Shown one piece after another: positions 8,274-17,463 of a stretch of 64,000 nt of DNA; within the stretch, counting starts at the first letter, position 1, and every line of letters starts with the position of its first letter. Position numbers and translations under genes: made by a program. The stretch is taken from positions 1 through 64,000 of the forward strand of contig NZ_NGKC01000010.1 in NCBI RefSeq assembly GCF_003987655.1. The letters are read 5' to 3'. Origin of the DNA: Vagococcus acidifermentans. Lineage in GTDB: Bacteria; Bacillota; Bacilli; Lactobacillales; Vagococcaceae. The notes under the pieces are model-generated. The model was not told the DNA's origin, ran no database searches, and worked only from the letters and a program-made list of their open reading frames with translations.

Positions 8274-8867
8274 TTATTTTAGTGACGCGCTATTTTCCAT
8301 GACTTCATCAATCAAGCCATATTCTTTGGCTTCTTCTGCAGACATAAAATTATCGCGGTCAGTATCTTTTTCAATGACTTCAATCGGTTGTCCCGTCCGT
8401 TCTGATAAAATCCGATTCAAACGGTCGCGTGTGTTCAAAATGTGGCGCGCGGCAATTTCGATTTCAGTTGCTTGTCCTTGCGCACCGCCAAGCGGCTGGT
8501 GAATCATGATTTCGGCGTTTGGTAAAGCGTAGCGTTTGCCTTTGGTACCGGCAGCCAGCAAGAAGCTCCCCATGGAAGCCGCCATGCCCAGCACAATAGT
8601 CTGCACGTCCGCTTTGACAAAATTCATCGTATCAAAAATCGCCAGACCGGCTGACACGCTGCCGCCCGGAGAGTTGATGTAGATGAAGATATCTTTTTCA
8701 GAATCTTGCGCATCTAAAAACAGCAGCTGAGCGATAACCGAATTTGCGACATTATCGTCGATCGGGCCGCTAAGCATGATGATACGGTCTTTTAATAATC
8801 TGGAGTAAATATCATACGCACGTTCGCCGCGAGACGATTGTTCGATGACTGTTGGTATTAGATTCAT
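8274..8867 (-). CDS. clpP: ATP-dependent Clp protease proteolytic subunit
   Basis: 197 aa, the normal length. The N-terminus [25 protein letters not shown], the nucleophile loop GMAASMGS (Ser about residue 98), the catalytic His in MIHQPLGG (about 123) and the Asp in EKDTDRDN (about 172) complete the ClpP triad. It forms the barrel protease that works with ClpX/ClpC-type ATPases. A tandem CtsR-type box overlaps its promoter (8956-8972), so heat-shock control is predicted. RBS AGGAGGAATT. Confidence 0.98.
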   Translation of the reverse strand: MNLIPTVIEQSSRGERAYDIYSRLLKDRIIMLSGPIDDNVANSVIAQLLFLDAQDSEKDIFIYINSPGGSVSAGLAIFDTMNFVKADVQTIVLGMAASMGSFLLAAGTKGKRYALPNAEIMIHQPLGGAQGQATEIEIAARHILNTRDRLNRILSERTGQPIEVIEKDTDRDNFMSAEEAKEYGLIDEVMENSASLK

Positions 8868-8942
8868 TGTAATTCCTCCTGTTAGTTCAGTGATTAAATC
8901 AACAACTATTTTAACACTTATTGATTCGTCTATCTAGACAAA

Positions 8943-8972
8943 AGTGTACCCTATTGGTCAATAAAGGTCAAA
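8943..8972 (-). promoter_or_regulatory. clpP promoter with CtsR heat-shock operator
   Basis: On the plus strand GGTCAATAAAGGTCAAA (8956-8972) fits the CtsR tandem heptamer (A/GGTCAAANANA/GGTCAAA). Read toward clpP it contains the -35 TTGACC (8966-8971), then 17 bp, then -10 TACACT (8943-8948). Repressor bound here would cover the -35. Confidence 0.85.
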
Positions 8973-8981
8973 TTATTTGAT

Positions 8982-9010
8982 TTGAATTATTTCCGAAATT
9001 TCTATATACT
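8982..9010 (+). promoter_or_regulatory. Promoter of the gene at 9045
   Basis: -35 TTGAAT (8982-8987), 17 bp, -10 TATACT (9005-9010). It lies 9 bp beyond the CtsR box, so CtsR could also affect this divergent gene. Confidence 0.65.
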
Positions 9011-9044
9011 GAATTTATCTAAAAACGGCGAAAGAGGAGTTCCT

Positions 9045-9521
9045 ATGATTGAGATATTCAGCGTGTGTATCGGTGCTCTTATTGCGATGGTTGCCACATC
9101 GATAAACAATAAGTTTATACTGAGCAGGGAAGAAAAACATGAGAAGATTCGGGAAAAAATGAAAGAGATTGACACACTGATTTTATTGAATAAAAAAATT
9201 AATGAGATATTGGTCAAACGAGACCTGAATCTTGATTTTTATCAAAGCTTTGACAGTTTCGACGATGTCTATATCACAATCGACGACTACGTCTACCTCC
9301 AGTCTTTTTGTGCGCAAAACCATTTTTATTTACCCAGTTTTCTAGTGGAAGAATTTTTTAAAGAATTCAATCACCGGCAGGCAATTTACAATCCGGATGA
9401 TGTGATTCGCCTTGGCGGACACACATACAAAGGGGCAAAAATGGTTCTTGAAAATTTCTCCGAACAGCTTCTAAGATGCGCAGAGGACCGCAAAGCCGAA
9501 CTGCAGCAGTTGAAAAAATGA
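9045..9521 (+). CDS. Hypothetical membrane-anchored protein
   Basis: 158 aa from the ATG at 9045, preceded by AAAGAGGAG. Residues 1-20 (MIEIFSVCIGALIAMVATSI) form one membrane helix. The rest is a charged, helical cytoplasmic domain (SREEKHEKIREKMKEIDTLI... and ...EQLLRCAEDRKAELQQLKK). I do not recognise a family. It is transcribed alone, divergently from clpP, and the intergenic region contains a CtsR-type box, so a role in stress is possible but unproven. Confidence 0.75.
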   Translation: MIEIFSVCIGALIAMVATSINNKFILSREEKHEKIREKMKEIDTLILLNKKINEILVKRDLNLDFYQSFDSFDDVYITIDDYVYLQSFCAQNHFYLPSFLVEEFFKEFNHRQAIYNPDDVIRLGGHTYKGAKMVLENFSEQLLRCAEDRKAELQQLKK

Positions 9522-9531
9522 TAAACGAAAA

Positions 9532-9567
9532 CCTATCCTGCGATTAAATAGTCGGGATAGGTTTTTT
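9532..9567 (+). terminator. Terminator after the 9045 gene
   Basis: Stem CCTATCC/GGATAGG (9532-9538 with 9555-9561) extended by CG pairs inside, followed by TTTTTTG. Confidence 0.8.
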
Positions 9568-9574
9568 GTCTGTC

Positions 9575-10150
9575 CTAATTTAAAAAAGACTCGATCCGCT
9601 TTTCAGGTATGATCCAAAGAAGAATCATCACGGAATTGACCCCCATTACCAAAACCGGATTGAGGAACAAACCTAAAATAAGCGCCAGAATATTCATGGC
9701 AATCGAAATCAGGGACTTATGGTAGGATGAAAAAAGCTCATTCATAGCGGCAGGCATTTTTTCTGCCCGTTTCAGTGTGCTCAAGAGAATCCAATAAGCA
9801 ATGTCCGCTAATAAAATGACACAGCCATACGTCAATTGCGGAATCAGACTGAACAGATGGCTGCTGACCCATGAGGCACTGAAAGGAAAAAGTGTCAGGG
9901 AAAAGAGAAAAAAATTATTTGCCCACAGCACATTTCCGTCAACTTTTTGAACAAGTTGAAACAGATGGTGGTGATTGTTCCAATAGACAGCAATCACAAT
10001 AAAACTAAAACAGTATACAATCAGTTTGTGTTCAATGCTGAATAAGGCTCGTATCGAATCACTGTCGGGCGGTGCGAGATTCAGCACAAGAATGGTGATA
10101 ATGATGGCCATAACCCCATCAGTAAAAGCTGCTACACGATCTTCAGACAT
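9575..10150 (-). CDS. TMEM175-family (DUF1211) membrane protein
   Basis: 191 aa. The start MSEDRVAAFTDG at 10150 follows GGAGGG; an ATG 10 codons upstream lacks a site. About six hydrophobic helices are visible. The first carries the family signature R-x-x-A-F-T-D-G-V; most members have FSDG, here Ser is replaced by Thr. YWNNHHHLF between helices 2 and 3 is also typical. Bacterial TMEM175 relatives are potassium-selective channels built from this repeat. It is monocistronic and its physiological role here is unknown. Confidence 0.85.
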   Translation of the reverse strand: MSEDRVAAFTDGVMAIIITILVLNLAPPDSDSIRALFSIEHKLIVYCFSFIVIAVYWNNHHHLFQLVQKVDGNVLWANNFFLFSLTLFPFSASWVSSHLFSLIPQLTYGCVILLADIAYWILLSTLKRAEKMPAAMNELFSSYHKSLISIAMNILALILGLFLNPVLVMGVNSVMILLWIIPEKRIESFLN

Positions 10151-10324
10151 GATCAGCCCTCCAATTTTTTCTTTTATCATACACTAAAAAGGCATCAATG
10201 TTAAAAAAATGAGCTGTTTTTGAAAGGATTGCGTTCTTTGTACTTTCATGGCCAGAGTGTGATTTAACAGTCTGATTGCGATGACAACCCCATCTGTAAA
10301 TGTCATATAATGAAGATAAACAGA

Positions 10325-10353
10325 AAAAAACGCTGTTTCCAAGAAACAGCGTT
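10325..10353 (-). terminator. Terminator after the YxeA-like gene
   Basis: Stem AACGCTGTTTC/GAAACAGCGTT (10329-10339 with 10343-10353), followed on the minus strand by a T run. Confidence 0.88.
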
Positions 10354-10369
10354 GCATAATGCCAGCTGG

Positions 10370-10750
10370 CTATTGAAGTTTGGACTGAATGGCAGCCGGC
10401 ACATCATCGATTGAAATCTGCTGCTGCTCGATGACGCGGTTTTTACTGGCATTGATTCTCAAAACAGTACCTTCAGGCAGAGCGGATCCGTTTTTATAGT
10501 CGCCTGATGTGGTAATAGAGATTGTTATCTGGCGTTCTTTCCCCGCCGTATTAAAAGCCTGCAAATGATACTCATATCCTCTGCCCATCACTTCGCCGCT
10601 TTGACTCAAGATATCTTGTTCTTCAGGAAGCGGAGCTGTGACAACTGCATAGTAGTCTTCGCCGACATAGGTCGAACGATAGTACTCATACCCTTTCCAT
10701 GAAATAAACCCAATAATCAAAATACCAATTACTGCTATTATTTTACGCAT
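10370..10750 (-). CDS. YxeA-family (DUF1093) secreted or membrane-anchored protein
   Basis: 126 aa from MRKIIAVIGILIIGFISW; the site AAAGGAA is 9 bp upstream. There is an N-terminal hydrophobic segment with no lipobox Cys. The domain carries GEDYYAVV, GRGYEYHLQAFNTAGKERQITISIT and LPEGTVLRINASKN, typical of the small YxeA family found in many Firmicutes. It probably folds as an OB-like domain at the outer face of the membrane. Function is unknown. Own terminator at 10325-10353. Confidence 0.8.
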   Translation of the reverse strand: MRKIIAVIGILIIGFISWKGYEYYRSTYVGEDYYAVVTAPLPEEQDILSQSGEVMGRGYEYHLQAFNTAGKERQITISITTSGDYKNGSALPEGTVLRINASKNRVIEQQQISIDDVPAAIQSKLQ

Positions 10751-10901
10751 ATAACTCATTTCCTTTATATAGACAAATTGTTGCTGATGCAACCTCTATC
10801 TACTATAAAGCCGAAATCAAAAAGAGTAATGGGACTAGAGATGTATTTTTGATTAAAAATGTCAAATCCGGTTATCATGGAAATATCATGTTGTGACGGT
10901 T

Positions 10902-11279
10902 TTATTCTACCGCGAAAGACACGTCATTTTTTTCATACTCACTGTCCAGACCGTCAAGTATTGACCGGTCAAAGTCCGGCACCTGTTTTACATCCGATTT
11001 GGTAATCTCACCTGCTGATGATGTCACTTTATAAACAGTTTCCTCCGTCTTAGGCGGTTCCGGCTGTATGGTAAACAGTGCATAAAAAACACCATCTTTC
11101 TTGTAAATATGAACATTCGAGTTTTCTTTTGTTAGAACGGTTTTGTCATCCGCTGACTTCAATTTAAGGTCGTAGAGAGCGTTAGCCACCTGCTCGCCGT
11201 CAGAGGCAGTGTTTTTGGTCGTACAACCGACTAGGAAAAATACAGCTGCAATTAGTATGACAAAGATTTGTTTCATCAT
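10902..11279 (-). CDS. Small lipoprotein of unknown function
   Basis: 125 aa. The N-terminus MMKQIFVILIAAVFFLVGC is a lipoprotein signal with lipobox LVGC (Cys 19). A GGGGGG ribosome binding site lies 4 to 7 bp before the two possible Met starts. The mature part is polar and contains KVTSSAGEITKSDVKQVPDFDRS. I do not recognise a family. It is probably exposed on the outer face of the membrane. It is followed at about 100 bp by the YxeA-like gene on the same strand. Confidence 0.75.
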   Translation of the reverse strand: MMKQIFVILIAAVFFLVGCTTKNTASDGEQVANALYDLKLKSADDKTVLTKENSNVHIYKKDGVFYALFTIQPEPPKTEETVYKVTSSAGEITKSDVKQVPDFDRSILDGLDSEYEKNDVSFAVE

Positions 11280-11646
11280 AATCCCCCCTTTAAAAGAATT
11301 ATAGCATGAGATGATTTATAGTCCGTCAAAAAACAGCTGCTGGTGTAAACAAAAACAGCACCGTAAAAAAAATCATCATGAGGATATCAGACGGTAAAAA
11401 GAAGAAACGTAAAAAAATAGTTATATTTCTTTTCAATTGTAACCATTATTTTCAAAACACGCCGGTTTTGACCGAGGCAGTGATGAACGCATGATTGCTT
11501 TTATTTCTGTTGTGCAGCTGTTTAAAATAAAAAAAAACTTGCGAAATTTCGCAAGTTGGTCAAAGTCTCTGTCTATCGTCAGCCACTCAATCTAAGGGAT
11601 TGTTGCTTACAAGTCGGTAAATGTATGCTATAATCCAATAAGAAAA
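11280..11646. other. Gene-free region between lipoprotein and tRNA
   Basis: It contains the tRNA terminator at 11529-11557 and no ORF I can support. Confidence 0.5.
11529..11557 (-). terminator. Terminator downstream of tRNA-Arg
   Basis: The perfect palindrome AACTTGCGAAA/TTTCGCAAGTT (11536-11557) is followed on the minus strand by about eight T residues. It lies about 90 bp after the tRNA 3' end. Confidence 0.85.
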
Positions 11647-11718
11647 CGCGTCCTAAGGGAATCGAACCCCTGTCTCAAGAACCGGAATCTTGTGTGATAT
11701 CCACTACACTAAGGACGC
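11647..11718 (-). tRNA. tRNA-Arg (anticodon CCG)
   Basis: The acceptor stem GCGTCCT (5' end at 11718) pairs with AGGACGC (11648-11654); the discriminator base is G. The anticodon stem CAAGA/TCTTG encloses the loop TTCCGGT, giving anticodon CCG (codon CGG). The T arm has CAGGGGTTCGATTCCCTTA. No CCA is encoded after the discriminator base (TTTT follows), so CCA-adding enzyme would be needed, which is less common in Firmicutes. Confidence 0.93.
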
Positions 11719-11792
11719 ATACCTGAGTTATAGTTTATCAAAGATTTCAAAAATAGCAAGAGAAAAATTTTAAGAAAGTGAGATTGAGAAGC

Positions 11793-13124
11793 ATGAGATT
11801 CGAGCAGACTATGTCACAGAAGCAGACTCAGACGCAGAAACTAGCCATGACCCAGCAACTGCAGCAGTCGATTCAAATGCTTCAGTACAATACTGACGAA
11901 TTACTGACATTTTTAGAAGCAAAATCATTGGAGAATCCTCTGATTGATGTAAAAATCGACATAGACCAGTACGACATGCCGATACGGCAATCGAAGCATA
12001 CCGGCATGGAGGACGGCGAGCGTGATTACTTATCGCAAATTCCTGATACGTCGGGTTCTTTATTTGAGTATTTGATTGAGCAGATTCATTTGAACTACCG
12101 TGATACCAAATTGCGTCAATTGATGCTGTTTCTGGTGGAATTTATTGATGTGAACGGGTATTTAACCATTTCGCTGGAAGAGGCTGCCGATAAAACACAG
12201 GCCTCTTATATTGAGATGGTGGATGCGCTGACCCTGCTCCAGCAGCTGGATCCGGCCGGTGTCGGAGCCAGAAATTTACAGGAGTGCCTGATGCTGCAAA
12301 CGGAGCGTGATAATGAAGCCCCGTCACTAGCGTACTTGATTTTGGAAGAAAATTTTGAGAATCTTGCGAACCGTCACTGGCAAGTTATTGAAAAAATGTA
12401 TCGTATCAGTTTATCGGATATTCAGAAAATTTTTGATTACATTCAGCGGTTGTCGCCTAATCCGGGTGCGGTCTTTCATTCTGATAGAGAGTTATATGTG
12501 ATACCTGATTTGATTGTTGAAGTGGACAAAGAGTCGGAATCACTCAAAGTGTTATCGACTAAACGCAGTCGGCCCCGTCTTATTTTTCAAAAAGCTTATT
12601 ACGATGAACTCAAGCAAGTTCCTGATAAAGAAGTGCAGAAGTACATGAAAGAAAAGAAAGCTGATTTTGACTGGATTAAGCGCGGTCTTCAACAGCGGGG
12701 AGACACGATTTTGAATGTGGGACAGGAAATCGTGTCGCGCCAGAAAGATTTTTTCTTGAAGCCGGACCATCCGTTAAAGCCGCTGATGCTCAAGGAAGTG
12801 GCTGAACGGTTGGGGATTCATGAATCGACAGTCAGCCGCAGTGTCAACGGCAAATACCTCCAGACGAGCTTTGGTGTGTTTGAGCTCCGCTCTTTTTTTA
12901 CAACCGCATTGTCACAGGCAAACGATGAAGAAACATCTGCGGCAAATATCAAACATGATATCGTCAAGATGGTGGAAAATGAGAATAAAGCCAAACCGCT
13001 GTCAGACCAAAAAATTGCACAAATGCTTGCTGACAAAGGTGTGGAGATATCACGGCGGACAGTGGCGAAATACCGCGACCAGCTTGGCATTCCGGCATCT
13101 TCGAAACGTAAAAGATATGATTGA
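11793..13124 (+). CDS. rpoN: RNA polymerase sigma-54 factor
   Basis: 443 aa from ATG 11793 (a GTG at 11778 in frame is an alternative). Region I is glutamine-rich (SQKQTQTQKLAMTQQLQQSIQML), the part contacted by enhancer-binding activators. The core-binding and DNA-binding parts follow. The C-terminus holds RRTVAKYRDQLGIP, the RpoN box that reads the -24 element, near residues 421-434. In Lactobacillales sigma-54 usually serves LevR-type activators of mannose-class PTS operons. No such activator and no clear -24/-12 promoter was found in this window. It precedes cggR, a common Firmicutes order. Confidence 0.96.
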   Translation: MRFEQTMSQKQTQTQKLAMTQQLQQSIQMLQYNTDELLTFLEAKSLENPLIDVKIDIDQYDMPIRQSKHTGMEDGERDYLSQIPDTSGSLFEYLIEQIHLNYRDTKLRQLMLFLVEFIDVNGYLTISLEEAADKTQASYIEMVDALTLLQQLDPAGVGARNLQECLMLQTERDNEAPSLAYLILEENFENLANRHWQVIEKMYRISLSDIQKIFDYIQRLSPNPGAVFHSDRELYVIPDLIVEVDKESESLKVLSTKRSRPRLIFQKAYYDELKQVPDKEVQKYMKEKKADFDWIKRGLQQRGDTILNVGQEIVSRQKDFFLKPDHPLKPLMLKEVAERLGIHESTVSRSVNGKYLQTSFGVFELRSFFTTALSQANDEETSAANIKHDIVKMVENENKAKPLSDQKIAQMLADKGVEISRRTVAKYRDQLGIPASSKRKRYD

Positions 13125-13166
13125 AGAAGACCACGGAATGGAAACACAATTTCTTGTCCCTTTTAC

Positions 13167-13195
13167 TTGAATTGTATAAAAAAAACTGTTAGAAT
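13167..13195 (+). promoter_or_regulatory. Candidate promoter of the cggR operon
   Basis: -35 TTGAAT (13167-13172), 17 bp, -10 TAGAAT (13190-13195). A start near 13202 would place the terminator-like hairpin at 13204-13250 at the very 5' end of the mRNA, followed by the CggR operator. Confidence 0.6.
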
Positions 13196-13203
13196 GACAA
13201 CAT

Positions 13204-13250
13204 AAGGGTGATACAAATACCACGTATAATTTGTTTCAGCCCTTTTTTTT
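13204..13250 (+). terminator. Terminator-like hairpin between promoter and CggR operator
   Basis: The arms AAGGGTGATACAAAT and ATTTGTTTCAGCCCTT (13204-13218 with 13229-13244) pair with one bulge and are followed by eight T residues. It is either the rpoN terminator or an early attenuator of cggR. Confidence 0.7.
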
Positions 13251-13260
13251 AAGCGTAATG

Positions 13261-13294
13261 GGTCGTTTTGAGTCTTTGTTGGACAATATTTGTC
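13261..13294 (+). promoter_or_regulatory. CggR-type operator
   Basis: Blocks GGTC-N6-AGTC (13261-13274), six bases, then GGAC-N6-TGTC (13281-13294). The 20-bp periodicity matches the Bacillus subtilis CggR operator, GGGAC-N6-TGTC twice. The second copy is a perfect match and the first is degenerate. It lies 21 bp before the cggR start. Confidence 0.75.
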
Positions 13295-13315
13295 CTATGG
13301 AAGGGGCTACTGCCA

Positions 13316-14353
13316 ATGAGTCGCGAAATGCAAATATTAGAACGCATAGCACCTGATATTAAAGAAGTTATTGAGGAACGATTTCAAATATTGCAGCATA
13401 TATATTGGATGCAGCCAGTCGGCAGACGCACACTGGCCAGCCATATCGGCATCACAGAGCGCGTGTTGCGTACAGAAACGGATTTTTTAAAAAAACTGCA
13501 GCTGATTGATGTATCTAAAAGCGGTATGTCTTTGACTGCGGAGGGTTTGGAAGTATACCGCAGTCTCGAAGGTATGATTGGCCAAGTTCTCGGCGGCGGA
13601 AAAAAAGAGCGGCAGCTGGCAGACCTGTTAAACATCGACCATTGTCTGATTGTGTCAGGCAACAGCGATTCGGAACCGAGAGTTCTGGACAGCTTTGGGG
13701 ACATGGTGACCGAAACGCTAGACAAAATTCTGCCTGCGGGGGATAATGTTATTGCGGTGATGGGCGGGACTACGATGGCTAAGGTCGCTGAACAGATGCG
13801 CCCGCTTGAAAAGTCAGACAGGCATAATTTGTTTGTCCCTGCAAGAGGCGGCATTGGCGAATCAGTCAGCATTCAGGCTAATTCAATCAGTGCCTTGATG
13901 GCTGAAAACTCCGGGGGCGATTTTCGTGCATTGTATGTGCCTGAACAGGTCAGTCCGGAAACGTATCGTCCACTACTGCAGGAACCGTCTGTTCAAAAGG
14001 TGCTGGCATTGATTGAGCAGTCGAACTGTGTCATTCACAGTATTGGCAACGCCATGAGAATGGCTGAGCGGCGCGGCATGTCACAAGAAGAACTATCAAT
14101 GCTGCGGTTAAATAATGCTGTTGCTGAATCGTTTGGTTATTTCTTTGATGATCAGGGCGAAGTGGTATATAAAATTCCGCGCATCGGCTTGCAGCTGAAA
14201 GACTTGAAAAGAATACCCTACATTATTGCAGTCGCCGGCGGGAAGTCAAAGGCGGCAGCTATTCGGGCATATATCAAACATGCACCGAAACAGACGTGGC
14301 TGATTACAGATGAGGGAGCGGCAAATCAGATTTTAAAAGAGGCAACTCTTTAA
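13316..14353 (+). CDS. cggR: Central glycolytic genes regulator CggR
   Basis: 345 aa from the ATG at 13316, which follows GGAAGGGG (an upstream TTG at 13268 would start inside the operator). The N-terminus has a winged helix ([25 protein letters not shown]) and the C-terminal SorC-type sugar-phosphate domain carries [20 protein letters not shown]. In B. subtilis CggR blocks its own operon until fructose-1,6-bisphosphate binds. The operator at 13261-13294 supports autoregulation here. gapA follows 41 bp downstream with no terminator between, so both are probably on one mRNA. Confidence 0.95.
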   Translation: MSREMQILERIAPDIKEVIEERFQILQHIYWMQPVGRRTLASHIGITERVLRTETDFLKKLQLIDVSKSGMSLTAEGLEVYRSLEGMIGQVLGGGKKERQLADLLNIDHCLIVSGNSDSEPRVLDSFGDMVTETLDKILPAGDNVIAVMGGTTMAKVAEQMRPLEKSDRHNLFVPARGGIGESVSIQANSISALMAENSGGDFRALYVPEQVSPETYRPLLQEPSVQKVLALIEQSNCVIHSIGNAMRMAERRGMSQEELSMLRLNNAVAESFGYFFDDQGEVVYKIPRIGLQLKDLKRIPYIIAVAGGKSKAAAIRAYIKHAPKQTWLITDEGAANQILKEATL

Positions 14354-14394
14354 AAATAAAAATTTTTTTTGATTTTCTAAAGGAGGAAATCTGC

Positions 14395-15393
14395 ATGACA
14401 GTAAAAGTAGGTATTAATGGTTTCGGACGTATTGGACGTTTGGCATTCCGCCGTATTCAAGATGTTGAAGGTATCGAGGTTGTTGCAATCAACGACTTGA
14501 CAGATGCTAAAACACTTGCACACCTTTTGAAATATGATTCAACTCAAGGACGTTTCAATGGTGACGTTGAAGTGCATGACGGCTACTTCAAAGTAAATGG
14601 TAAAGATGTCAAAGTACTGGCGAACCGTAATCCTGAAGAATTGCCATGGGGAGATTTAGGAGTAGAAATCGTACTTGAATGTACTGGCTTCTTCACTTCT
14701 AAAGAAGGCGCTGAAAAACATTTGAAGGGCGGAGCTAAACGCGTTGTTATTTCTGCACCAGGCGGAAATGACGTTCCGACAATTGTTTTCAACACTAACC
14801 ATGACACTTTGACAGGTAAAGAAACAGTTATCTCTGGTGCGTCATGTACGACAAACTGCTTGGCACCAATGGCAAAAGCGTTGCATGACAAATTCGGTGT
14901 TGTTGAAGGCTTGATGACAACGATTCACGCTTACACAGGCGATCAAAACACATTGGACGCTCCTCATAAAGACTTGCGCCGTGCACGTGCAGCAGCAATC
15001 AATATTGTACCTAACACAACAGGTGCAGCCAAAGCTATCGGTTTAGTTATTCCTGAATTGAATGGCAAACTTGACGGTGCAGCTCAGCGCGTTCCTGTTG
15101 CAACTGGTTCATTAACTGAATTGGTTACTGTACTTGAAAAAGAAGTTACTGTTGATGAAATCAATGCTGCAATGAAAGAATTGTCTGACGAGTCTTACGG
15201 TTACACTGAAGACCCAATCGTATCTTCAGATATCATCGGTATGACTTACGGCTCACTATTTGATGCAACACAAACAAAAGTTATGACAGTTGGCGACAAA
15301 CAATTAGTTAAGACTGTTTCATGGTATGACAATGAAATGTCATATACTGCTCAATTAGTACGTACATTAGAATACTTTGCAAAATTAGGTTAA
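14395..15393 (+). CDS. gapA: Glyceraldehyde-3-phosphate dehydrogenase
   Basis: 332 aa, cytoplasmic homotetramer of glycolysis. The NAD-binding [14 protein letters not shown] is at the N-terminus and the catalytic Cys151 is in [16 protein letters not shown] and the C-terminal [10 protein letters not shown] are also visible. A very strong ribosome binding site AAAGGAGG lies 10 bp before the ATG, and the gene uses codons typical of highly expressed genes. It follows cggR and is separated from pgk by an intrinsic terminator at 15436-15465. The sequence suits the catabolic NAD-dependent type (Asp in AINDLTD). Confidence 0.98.
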   Translation: MTVKVGINGFGRIGRLAFRRIQDVEGIEVVAINDLTDAKTLAHLLKYDSTQGRFNGDVEVHDGYFKVNGKDVKVLANRNPEELPWGDLGVEIVLECTGFFTSKEGAEKHLKGGAKRVVISAPGGNDVPTIVFNTNHDTLTGKETVISGASCTTNCLAPMAKALHDKFGVVEGLMTTIHAYTGDQNTLDAPHKDLRRARAAAINIVPNTTGAAKAIGLVIPELNGKLDGAAQRVPVATGSLTELVTVLEKEVTVDEINAAMKELSDESYGYTEDPIVSSDIIGMTYGSLFDATQTKVMTVGDKQLVKTVSWYDNEMSYTAQLVRTLEYFAKLG

Positions 15394-15435
15394 TTTGATA
15401 CTACTTGCAACATGTATTCGAAAAGTAGTCATTAA

Positions 15436-15465
15436 GCGGGGAAGCTAACGCGCTTCCCCTTTTTT
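15436..15465 (+). terminator. Terminator between gapA and pgk
   Basis: Stem GCGGGGAAGC/GCTTCCCC (15436-15445 with 15452-15459) followed by TTTTTT. It should end many cggR-gapA transcripts and lower pgk expression relative to gapA. Confidence 0.88.
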
Positions 15466-15498
15466 CTTTGTATTGATGTTATTTAGGGGGTTAAATTT

Positions 15499-16686
15499 AT
15501 GGCTAAAAAAACAGTTCGTGATTTAGATTTACAAGGTCAAAAGGTTCTTGTCCGTGTTGACTTCAATGTGCCGTTGAAAGATGGTGTTATAACCAACGAT
15601 AATCGGATTGTTGCGGCATTGCCGACAATCAACTACATTATTGAGCAGGGCGGCAAAGCGATTTTATTTTCTCATTTAGGACGTGTCAAAACAGAAGAAG
15701 ATAAAGATGGCAAATCGTTGGCTCCAGTTGCTGAAAGATTGTCAGAGCTGTTGAAAAAACCAGTTACTTTCGTACCGGAAACACGCGGCAAAGAGTTGGA
15801 AAATGCGATTGCCAATATGAAGGACGGCGACGTGCTTGTTGTTGAAAACACACGTTTTGAAGATATTGACGGCAAAAAAGAGAGCGGGAACGATTCTGAA
15901 CTTGGTAAATACTGGGCATCGCTAGGTGATGTATTTGTTAATGATGCTTTTGGAACGGCACACCGTGCGCATGCGTCAAACGTCGGAATTGCCTCCAATC
16001 TGCCATCTGCAGCCGGCTTCTTGATGGAAAAGGAAATCAAGTTTATCGGTGGTGCGGTTGATGAGCCGAAACGTCCGTTTGTGGCGATTTTAGGCGGCGC
16101 AAAAGTGTCAGATAAAATCGGTGTAATTGAAAACCTGATTAAAAAAGCTGACAAAATTTTAATCGGCGGCGGCATGACGTATACGTTTTACGCGGCAAAA
16201 GGTATCGGCATCGGCAAATCGCTTGTGGAATCCGATAAAATCGATTTGGCTAAGAGCTTGATTGAGAAAGCCGGTGACAAACTGATTTTACCGGTTGATT
16301 CTGTGTGTGCAGCAGAATTCAGCAATGACGTACCGACAGAGGTTCATGAAGGTGCTGTGCCGGAAGGGTTCATGGGTCTTGATATCGGACCGGCAACGAT
16401 TGACCTGTTCACCAAAGAACTTGACGGTGCAAAAACAGTTGTCTGGAACGGACCGATGGGTGTGTTTGAAATGAGCAACTTCGCCAACGGTACAATCGGT
16501 GTTTGCGAAGCAATTGCCAACCTTGAGAACGCAACGACAGTTATCGGCGGCGGCGATTCTGCAGCAGCAGCGATTCAACTCGGCTTTGCAGATAAATTCA
16601 CACATATTTCAACCGGCGGCGGAGCTTCTCTTGAATATTTGGAAGGCAAAGTGCTGCCAGGTGTTGCATCAATTTCTGATAAATAA
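15499..16686 (+). CDS. pgk: Phosphoglycerate kinase
   Basis: 395 aa. [12 protein letters not shown] at the N-terminus, [17 protein letters not shown] and the nucleotide-binding [10 protein letters not shown] and [10 protein letters not shown] are diagnostic. It makes ATP and 3-phosphoglycerate from 1,3-bisphosphoglycerate. RBS AGGGGG. It is followed at 20 bp by tpiA and starts the pgk-tpiA-gpmI cluster. Expression may depend on read-through from gapA or on a weak promoter that I could not define. Confidence 0.98.
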   Translation: MAKKTVRDLDLQGQKVLVRVDFNVPLKDGVITNDNRIVAALPTINYIIEQGGKAILFSHLGRVKTEEDKDGKSLAPVAERLSELLKKPVTFVPETRGKELENAIANMKDGDVLVVENTRFEDIDGKKESGNDSELGKYWASLGDVFVNDAFGTAHRAHASNVGIASNLPSAAGFLMEKEIKFIGGAVDEPKRPFVAILGGAKVSDKIGVIENLIKKADKILIGGGMTYTFYAAKGIGIGKSLVESDKIDLAKSLIEKAGDKLILPVDSVCAAEFSNDVPTEVHEGAVPEGFMGLDIGPATIDLFTKELDGAKTVVWNGPMGVFEMSNFANGTIGVCEAIANLENATTVIGGGDSAAAAIQLGFADKFTHISTGGGASLEYLEGKVLPGVASISDK

Positions 16687-16706
16687 AGAACGGGAGAGAA
16701 TAGACT

Positions 16707-17462
16707 ATGCGTAAACCAATTATTGCTGGCAACTGGAAGATGAATAAGACCGCAGCTGAAGCGAAAGCTTTTGCCGAGGCAGTCAAAGGTGCGATTCCTT
16801 CAAAAGATATCGTGGATTCTGTCGTCGGTTCGCCGGCGCTGTTCATACAAGAGCTTGTAGCTGAAGCAAAAGGCACAGAATTGCAGATTTCTGCTCAGAA
16901 CTGCTACTTTGAAAATGCCGGTGCTTTCACAGGCGAAACGTCACCAGCGGCTTTAGCTGATTTAGGTGTGACGTATGTCATCATCGGACACTCGGAACGT
17001 CGCGAATACTTCCATGAAACAGATGAAGACATCAATAAAAAAGCAAAAGCGATTTTTGCCAACGGGATGACACCGATTCTTTGCTGCGGCGAGTCGCTTG
17101 AAACATATGAAGCAGGTAAAACAGCCGAGTGGATTGAAGGACAAATCACTGCCGGTTTATCTGGATTGACAGATGCGCAAGTCAGTGAATTGGTCATTGC
17201 GTATGAACCAATCTGGGCAATCGGTACCGGCAAATCTGCAGATGCCAACATTGCAGATGACATTTGCGGCGTTGTCCGTGCAACTGTTGAAAAACTTTAT
17301 GGCAAAGAAGTGGCAGAAAAAGTCCGCATTCAGTACGGCGGTTCTGTCAAACCGGAAAATATTGCTGAATACTTGGCAAAAGAAAATGTTGACGGTGCTC
17401 TAGTGGGCGGCGCCAGCTTAGAACCACAATCATTCTTGGCACTTTTGGAGGCAGTAAAATAA
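16707..17462 (+). CDS. tpiA: Triosephosphate isomerase
   Basis: 251 aa TIM barrel. [14 protein letters not shown] holds the catalytic Lys, IIGHSERR the catalytic His and [13 protein letters not shown] the catalytic Glu; YGGSVKPEN and GALVGGASL bind phosphate. RBS GGGAG. It lies between pgk and gpmI with very short gaps (1 bp to gpmI), so translation is probably coupled. Confidence 0.98.
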   Translation: MRKPIIAGNWKMNKTAAEAKAFAEAVKGAIPSKDIVDSVVGSPALFIQELVAEAKGTELQISAQNCYFENAGAFTGETSPAALADLGVTYVIIGHSERREYFHETDEDINKKAKAIFANGMTPILCCGESLETYEAGKTAEWIEGQITAGLSGLTDAQVSELVIAYEPIWAIGTGKSADANIADDICGVVRATVEKLYGKEVAEKVRIQYGGSVKPENIAEYLAKENVDGALVGGASLEPQSFLALLEAVK

Positions 17463-17463
17463 T

